A DNA stretch of 64,000 nucleotides from the NCBI GenBank assembly GCA_034509735.1, contig JACGWO010000001.1, forward strand, positions 33,855,966-33,919,965. The letters are read 5' to 3'. The first letter of the stretch is position 1, and the number at the start of each line of letters is the position of its first letter. The notes below the pieces were generated by a model. That model had not been told where the DNA came from and made no database searches. It saw only the letters and a list, made by a program, of their open reading frames with translations. The DNA comes from Sesamum alatum. Taxonomy: Eukaryota; Streptophyta; Magnoliopsida; Lamiales; Pedaliaceae. Positions 58,535 through 64,000 of this stretch are shown here, one piece after another. Position numbers and translations under genes: made by a program.

Positions 58535-58841
58535 TCTCACGTACGAGATTTGGTGCAAAACGGGGAACAACGCGTGTACCGGTTAGAAGACGAAAAAAAC
58601 GACAATCGGTAGGTTCTGATTTAATTTCTCATTTCTCCTTATTTTTAATCCTATGGCCTCCTTGATTTGTTTATGCTTTTTAATTCATGAGATACAACAA
58701 ACGACCGGGAACTTCAAGGGTACACTCCTTGAACGTGTTCTTTTATTTAATTAAAGCATGTTTAAATTTTTGTATTTTTAATTTTATACTGCTCTTTCGC
58801 ATTCACGCTATTTCCGGGACGATCCACAATCTTTCAGTTCG

Positions 58842-58879
58842 AGGTCAATGGGTGATTAGCTTTAGGTCAAGTGGGAGAT
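58842..58879 (+). other. A: end of pol and polypurine tract
   Basis: After the S2 duplication the last codons of A (EVNG, stop) continue from 46682. AAGTGGGAGAT at 58869-58879 is the polypurine tract. Confidence 0.9.
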
Positions 58880-59055
58880 TGTTAGAATAGGTGACCAGAA
58901 AACCAATAGGTTTTGGCGATTTGTAACCTATTATACAACTCGATGTAAACGTAATATTATTATGTAATGAATAAAATAAGTATTCGTCACTTTTGGTGCT
59001 TACTTTGTTGCGCTCATTTCACATTTGTTAAAACGGTGTTTTACTTATATTCGCA
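58880..59055 (+). mobile_element. A 3' LTR, first 176 bases before the gap
   Basis: It matches the start of the A 5' LTR (37592 onward) closely and the LTR of C less well, so it is the partner of 37592-39755. It is cut by the N run. Confidence 0.9.
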
Positions 59056-59555
59056 NNNNNNNNNNNNNNNNNNNNNNNNNNNNNNNNNNNNNNNNNNNNN
59101 NNNNNNNNNNNNNNNNNNNNNNNNNNNNNNNNNNNNNNNNNNNNNNNNNNNNNNNNNNNNNNNNNNNNNNNNNNNNNNNNNNNNNNNNNNNNNNNNNNNN
59201 NNNNNNNNNNNNNNNNNNNNNNNNNNNNNNNNNNNNNNNNNNNNNNNNNNNNNNNNNNNNNNNNNNNNNNNNNNNNNNNNNNNNNNNNNNNNNNNNNNNN
59301 NNNNNNNNNNNNNNNNNNNNNNNNNNNNNNNNNNNNNNNNNNNNNNNNNNNNNNNNNNNNNNNNNNNNNNNNNNNNNNNNNNNNNNNNNNNNNNNNNNNN
59401 NNNNNNNNNNNNNNNNNNNNNNNNNNNNNNNNNNNNNNNNNNNNNNNNNNNNNNNNNNNNNNNNNNNNNNNNNNNNNNNNNNNNNNNNNNNNNNNNNNNN
59501 NNNNNNNNNNNNNNNNNNNNNNNNNNNNNNNNNNNNNNNNNNNNNNNNNNNNNNN
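59056..59555. other. Assembly gap (500 N)
   Basis: Exactly 500 Ns, so probably a placeholder of unknown size. It separates two different subfamily I LTR copies. Translations running through it have no meaning. Confidence 0.99.
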
Positions 59556-61780
59556 GACCCAGAAAGCCAATAGGTTTGGCAATTTATAACCTATATCGAC
59601 AACTTGATGTGAATGTAATATTATTATGTGATGAATAAGATGAGTGTTCTTCATCAATGGTACCTTCTTTGTTGCGCTCATCTTACATTTGTTTAAAATG
59701 GTGTTTAACTTTATATCGCAACAAAGCCCACAGACCATGGATAACAACTCGTGCAGTTGGGCCACGCATTGGATGGTGGTCATGAAACCAACTGATTAAG
59801 AGTTGGGTCTGAAACGTTCCAAGTCGAGGACCTTGAGACAGGGCATCAAGAGTCCTATTGAGACTTGCGTCAAGAGTCGTGTTCATTGGATGAGTGCCGT
59901 GTTTCATCGGCGATAGGCGTGGGACGCCTACACGATCTTGATGGGTTGGTCGACTGGGGTCGAGCCGACTGGACTGACTCGCGGGGATCATCATATGGAA
60001 GCCTTGGAGGCTTGGTCGGTATGATTGGTTTTCCCCGATTCCGATAGTACGGGAGTAATCCTCAGACTTGAGGGATCATGGCAGTCGCGTGCACAGGACG
60101 GCTGTATCTTGGATCTGGCAAAGAGGTAATCATTCTGTAAGATGATTATCGTAAGCCTTGTCCAGTGCAGTCAGAATGTGTAGCAAAGGACGGTGGATTC
60201 CAAGAAAGAGGATCCATCCCCTGTCAGTATGTGACAGAGGTATCTCCTATGCACTCGGAGACACGTTCATGCTGTTTGAAGTTGTGGCCACAATGGTTGG
60301 TCGAACAGGGAATGGTTTCCTGTGTCGACACAATGAAGCATACGTGGTCTCGAGTATTAAGCATAGATGCCTAGTCAAAGGATGGGAACCGACGCCCAAT
60401 TCCATACCCTAGACTAAGGCCGGGAGACGGTAGACGGAAGGATCATACCCGTACGGAATCGGCGCCTAAATGTTCACGCCAATTCACCTAGTCTCTAGTG
60501 CCATGGACCGTTGCTAGACGGCCACCCATGGTAACGGGCCCTTGTGGGGCACGGGCCCAAGTCTAGCTGAGGGTGAACCTAAAGGGTCACACAACAAATC
60601 ACCGAGGAGGTTGAGAGATCGACTTGGAGTCAATCTCGAAGGATAAAATAAGTAATTGGATTACTTAAGGGAAAGTCCATTGGATGGAGGGCCGATATTG
60701 TATCGGGCTTTCATTTAATCGGTAAATTGGATTTTCGATTAAATATCGAAAGTTGAGACGTTGAGACGTTGGATCTTTTAATTGGATTAAAAGACGAACG
60801 GGAATAATTTAAATGGACATTGAATTGGATTTAATGTTGGGTTCGTCGTAATTGGATTACGATAAAACCCGGTCCGTTAAATTATACTCGAGAGGAGAAA
60901 TAATTCCTAATTTGGAATAGGAAGAAGTTGGACTTCTTTCCTTGATTAAACATGGCCGACATGCTCCCTTGGAGGAAGCAAAATCAACCATGTTTCATGC
61001 TAGGTGATATGTTGACTTGTCTCTTTTGGAAAGAGACAAATCAACTCCAATCAAGCTCTTCCTTTTTGGTATGATTTGATCATACCATAAATTTTGGTAG
61101 GCTTGATTGAAGAATTGATGGTGATTGATTGGAATGAATCTAGACTTCCTTGGATGAACCTAGACACATTTCAATAATCACATTTAATTATGTATATATA
61201 TAGGAGTATATACAACACCAAGCATAAGTGATTCATTATTCATCTTTTTCTAGGAAAAAGAGAAGACAAAAATCCTCTCCTCTCTCTCAATTTTCGTGCT
61301 CTCTCCCTCTCTTACACTTGTGTTCTTCACTTGATTTTGAATCAAGAAGAAGAACAAAGTAAGTTTAAGAGAACACTAATTCATAGTGTTCTTCTCTTAA
61401 ACCGATTCCTTCCTAAACCCATTTTTTTCTAGCAAGAAGAACGTGTGTTTCTTCCGGTGTTGGTGTGGATCACCTTTGGAGAATCCATACGTTTGGATTT
61501 CGTGAGCATTCTGGAGAAGGAACAACGCTAGTAGCCGGGAGCATACGCTAAACAATCAATGGTAACGGTTTATTACGCTTTGATTGATTTCATTTATATA
61601 TCTATGCCCTATGTGTTTAAATATATGTTTTAATATTTACACATCCTACATGGAACGCCCGGTTGAGCACCCAAGGGTACACCCCTTGGGATTCGCGTAT
61701 TTTGAATTTGATTTAAATTTACGCACTTTCCATGCTTTCTCGCTTCCGCTCGCGCTCCCGGGCGATCCGCTTGTCCTTCA
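59556..61780 (+). mobile_element. C 5' LTR
   Basis: From gacccagaaagccaatagg (position 14 or so of the LTR) to CTTGTCCTTCA. TATA-rich stretch near 61192-61215. Hairpin CCCAAGGG-tacac-CCCTTGGG at 61670-61690. Conserved module at about 60484-60538. Confidence 0.92.
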
Positions 61781-61782
61781 AG

Positions 61783-61794
61783 TGGTATCAGAGC
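61783..61794 (+). other. C primer-binding site
   Basis: TGGTATCAGAGC, two bases after the LTR end; initiator tRNA-Met type. Confidence 0.95.
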
Positions 61795-63642
61795 CCAGTT
61801 TGATGTAAGGGGCATAGATCTATGTGTTTGGCATGATCTACTTGCTTTTAAATGGCTTTATTAGCATGTTATATTACATAAATATATGAATAATATGATG
61901 ATTCAATTGTTTGGATTTAATGGACTTTTGGCATGCTTAATTTTGTTAGATTGGATCTAAAATTGCATGCTTATTTTTAGAATAATATTAATGTTATTGT
62001 GCTGAAACAGTTTTGAAAAACAAAAAAAAAATAAAATTTGGGATCGGTCGGCAGCGGCTGCGCGCAGGCGGGCGCCTGCGCGCGCGCCATGCGCGCGGAT
62101 GCTGCGCACAGGCGCGCGCTGTGCGCAGCCGGCCGCTGCCAGCGCGCGGCACAGAGCGCGCGCGCGCTGCCCTGTGCGCGCGGGCGGCCGGCCAGCACAA
62201 CGGCTGGGCCGTTTTGTGCCGTTTTTTGACTTTTTTCGGAAAAATTCAATTTTCTGTATTTTCTGCACGATATTCTGAAAATATGTTAATTTTGCATTTT
62301 TTGATTTTCGGATAATTGGATTATTCCTTGAATTAAATTTGCTTAATTAATTTGGGATTAATACATGCATTGGATGCATTGTTTAAAATGTCCATTAAAT
62401 TTAAAATTTGAATTTTGCATATTATTTGTATATTTATGCTTTTGTGATGTTGGACATCACTTGGGTATTTGGAATATCCATTGGTTATTTATGCATGATT
62501 ATTTGGAATAATTATGTTATGTGAGTTGATGGAATCAACATTGGATGATCACAAGAGCCCTAGACCTTATGTATGGATGAATGTATGATCATTTATTTTC
62601 TGTTGGGTGGGGCCTGCGTGCCTCTTGTTTTTGGGACTATCATCTCCCCGTATTTTCAGCCTCATGATATTAAGGCTTGTTTTCTTTATTACCGATGTAT
62701 TACTTTCAGTTGTAATGAGAGTAGATAGGATTGGTGAGGTTTCAATTTTTAACAAAAAAGCAATTGGAGTCGGAGACCCCAAGGAGGAGCATCAAGGCGT
62801 GAAACAAGAAGCACTTCAAGGCCCATTGGAATGACAATGAGTTTATTATTATTGTAATAATTTAGGACCACCCTAGACAGACCATAGACTCACTGCGGGC
62901 TCAGTGGGTCGCATAGGTTGGGCTTGTGATCATCCTAACAGGGGTATGCTATGTTTTCTGCATGCGGCGTATTTATTTATCGCTTTAAGTATTGGATATT
63001 TATGCATGCTAAAACACAATAATGTGATGAGGTCTCGGTCATACACAAACTCTCATTTGGTTGGACCAAATTAAATATTAGGCCCAAAACGGACTTGGAT
63101 CAAAATGGTATTTTGGTCTGTCCGAGCCTTCCATCCATGACAATGTGGTGAGGAAGCTACCACTACCCAAGTGTGGTCTCACGAGTCGTGGCACACTTGG
63201 ACTAGGGGAAAGCTGCACTATTGTTGTGAACAAAAAGACTGCGCTCGTTGTTTCCTTGTCTCACGAGTCGTGGGGGGGCGACAGTTTGAGGCTTGATTTA
63301 ATTGATGGGGTCGGGCCCAACATTGAGTAACATGGTTCACTTGGAGTCCTCGGGACCATGTGAATAGGTGAGGCAAAATATCTTGGGAATCTCATTGGAT
63401 AAGAATGATATTGGATATCTCCCATAAGGTCTTCTTCATGTGAATCGTAAAAGCAGGGCATGGAGATTACGCTTGTGGATCCCAAGCCCACTAGGAAATG
63501 GTTTCCCGAAACTCCGCTTGAGAGTGGCGGACATTCGTATAAATAGTGGGAGGGTTAAAGACTAAAAGACCAAGTCTTCAACTTGAGTAATAATATTACC
63601 ATCATCTGCTAATTTCTGCTTTACATTTTCATTAATGTAGAT
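61795..63642 (+). other. C: long untranslated leader
   Basis: About 1.85 kb. GC-rich island at 62045-62200, ending in AACGGCTGGGCCGTTTT, also found in E. Hairpin GTGATGT-tgg-ACATCAC at 62444-62460. CACTGcgggctCAGTG hairpin at about 62890-62906. Twin motif TCTCACGAGTCGTGG, perfect in both copies, at 63177-63191 and 63259-63273, the last ending 369 bases before the gag ATG. No gene is seen. Confidence 0.82.
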
Positions 63643-63932
63643 ATGTCTAAGAACCCGTTAACCATGATTCTTGAGACTAACAAATTCAACGGAACGAACT
63701 ACTGGGACTGGCTGAGAAACCTGAGGATTGTCCGCGGTTTCGAGAACCAAGGTTACGTCTTGGACGAGCCGCCACCGAGCGACTTACCGGAGGGGTCCAC
63801 GCCTGAAGAACGTTTGACGTTCGTGAAATGGCATGAGGACAACCGGAAAGTACGCAGTATCATACTGGCTTCGATGTCTAACGACATTCAGAAGCAATAT
63901 GAGAGGCTGGACAACGTCTCCGCCATAATACT
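63643..63932 (+). pseudogene. C: copia gag N-terminus, cut
   Basis: MSKNPLTMILETNKFNGTNY, then DWLRNLRIVRGFENQGYVLD, PSDLPEGSTPEERLTF, KWHEDNRKVRSIILASMSND and QKQYERLDNVSAI, open without lesions. After ATAATACT the next bases no longer match gag (ML-RNEVYAV expected) and a stop follows within eight codons. This start is intact, unlike D. Confidence 0.9.
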
Positions 63933-64000
63933 AGGGTTTCAAAAACCCTAGCTGCAGCAGCCGCCGGCCGCCGCCACCCGGCAGCAGCCGGCCGGCCGTG
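63933..64000. other. Unrelated GC-rich sequence joined to the gag of C
   Basis: It begins AGGGTTTCAAAAACCCT, an inverted repeat (AGGGTTT/AAACCCT), and continues with CAGCAGCCGCCGGCC-type GC-rich DNA to the window end. It could be the end of another mobile element, a captured gene 5' region or a leader island; too short to tell. Confidence 0.5.

Larger units (their letters stand above)
46683..58836 (+). mobile_element. Solo LTR S2 (copia subfamily IV) in A, interrupted by G
   Basis: The left piece 46683-48371 starts TGTTAGCATAGG. The right piece 58540-58836 ends CACAATCTTTCA. Together they make about 1986 bp. Duplication gttcg is perfect at 46678-46682 and 58837-58841. The left piece contains CA and CT microsatellites at about 48122-48196. 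Hairpin TTCAAGGG-tacac-TCCTTGAA is at 58713-58733. It was cut at 48371 by G. Confidence 0.94.
37592..59055 (+). mobile_element. Ty1/copia retrotransposon A (subfamily I), multiply interrupted
   Basis: The 5' LTR starts at 37592 inside B (left flank cctgt). The internal region runs to the polypurine tract at 58869-58879 and the 3' LTR starts at 58880, cut by the gap. Without S1, S2 and G the internal part is about 5 kb. The matching target duplication would lie beyond the gap and cannot be checked. Key lesions: primer site deleted, zinc knuckle and protease deleted, catalytic YVDD frameshifted. Confidence 0.9.
59556..64000 (+). mobile_element. Ty1/copia retrotransposon C (subfamily I), 5' part
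   Basis: 5' LTR (its first 13 or so bases lost in the gap), primer site, complete leader and the first 290 bases of gag. Gag is then cut at about 63932 by unrelated DNA. It is the only subfamily I copy here with an intact LTR end, primer site and leader, so it is the reference for reading A. Confidence 0.88.

Noticed and set aside
58967..59783. Long frames across the N run
   Set aside because: They exist only because Ns have no stop codons.
61957..62315. Similar GC-rich open frames in the leader of C
   Set aside because: Same cause as in G: low stop-codon frequency in GC-rich repeats, no conserved protein.

Overview
The window looks like repeat-rich nuclear DNA of a flowering plant (probably a dicot; species not recognised). 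I found no intact host gene, tRNA, rRNA or CRISPR. It is a deep nest of transposons: Ty1/copia elements with unusually long LTRs (about 2.0-2.3 kb), one decayed Ty3/gypsy element, and pieces of CACTA (En/Spm) DNA transposons. A run of 500 Ns (59056-59555) is an assembly gap. All copia LTRs start TGTTAGAATAGG and end (T/C)TTCA, with an initiator-Met tRNA primer site (TGGTATCAGAGC) after the 5' LTR and the polypurine tract AAGTGGGAGAT before the 3' LTR. By sequence I sort them into five subfamilies (I-V).

Layout. 1-4570: reverse copia element D (gag-pol plus leader, no LTR left). 4566-13620: pieces of CACTA transposase genes on the minus strand; one is split by solo LTR 1 (5041-9393), which is itself split by solo LTR 2 (5975-8155). 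9.6-12.7 kb holds exon-like, AT-rich and subterminal-repeat DNA. 13975-22498: Ty3/gypsy element, whose LTR is split by solo LTR 3 (14585-18800), itself split by reverse solo LTR 4. 22499-25410: partial LTR 5 and reverse LTR 6. 25420-34821: reverse copia element E with both LTRs. 34822-37591: reverse copia element B, with the best preserved reverse transcriptase-RNase H frame. 37592-59055: forward copia element A, inserted in B. A is split by reverse solo LTR S1 (44550-46533) and forward solo LTR S2 (46683-58836). S2 is split by the 10.2-kb element G (48372-58534). 59556-64000: 5' part of copia element C, whose gag is cut at about 63932 by unrelated GC-rich DNA.

Order of events. Five-base target duplications prove most insertions: cacat/caaat (LTR 1), gtctc (LTR 2), ctttc (LTR 3), accca/gccca (LTR 4), tattc (S1), gttcg (S2), tctca (G). 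Relative age along one path is therefore B, then A, then S2, then G. All visible gag-pol frames are damaged, each in its own way, yet G has almost identical LTRs. Together with RNA-like structures conserved in LTRs and leaders, this suggests elements that moved using proteins supplied in trans.

The most interesting signals are not genes: (1) a hairpin near the 3' end of every complete LTR whose two arms change together between subfamilies; (2) a long untranslated leader with a covarying hairpin, a twice-repeated TCTCACGAGTCGTGG motif at a fixed distance from gag, and a variable GC-rich island; (3) a young element with a dead gag-pol.
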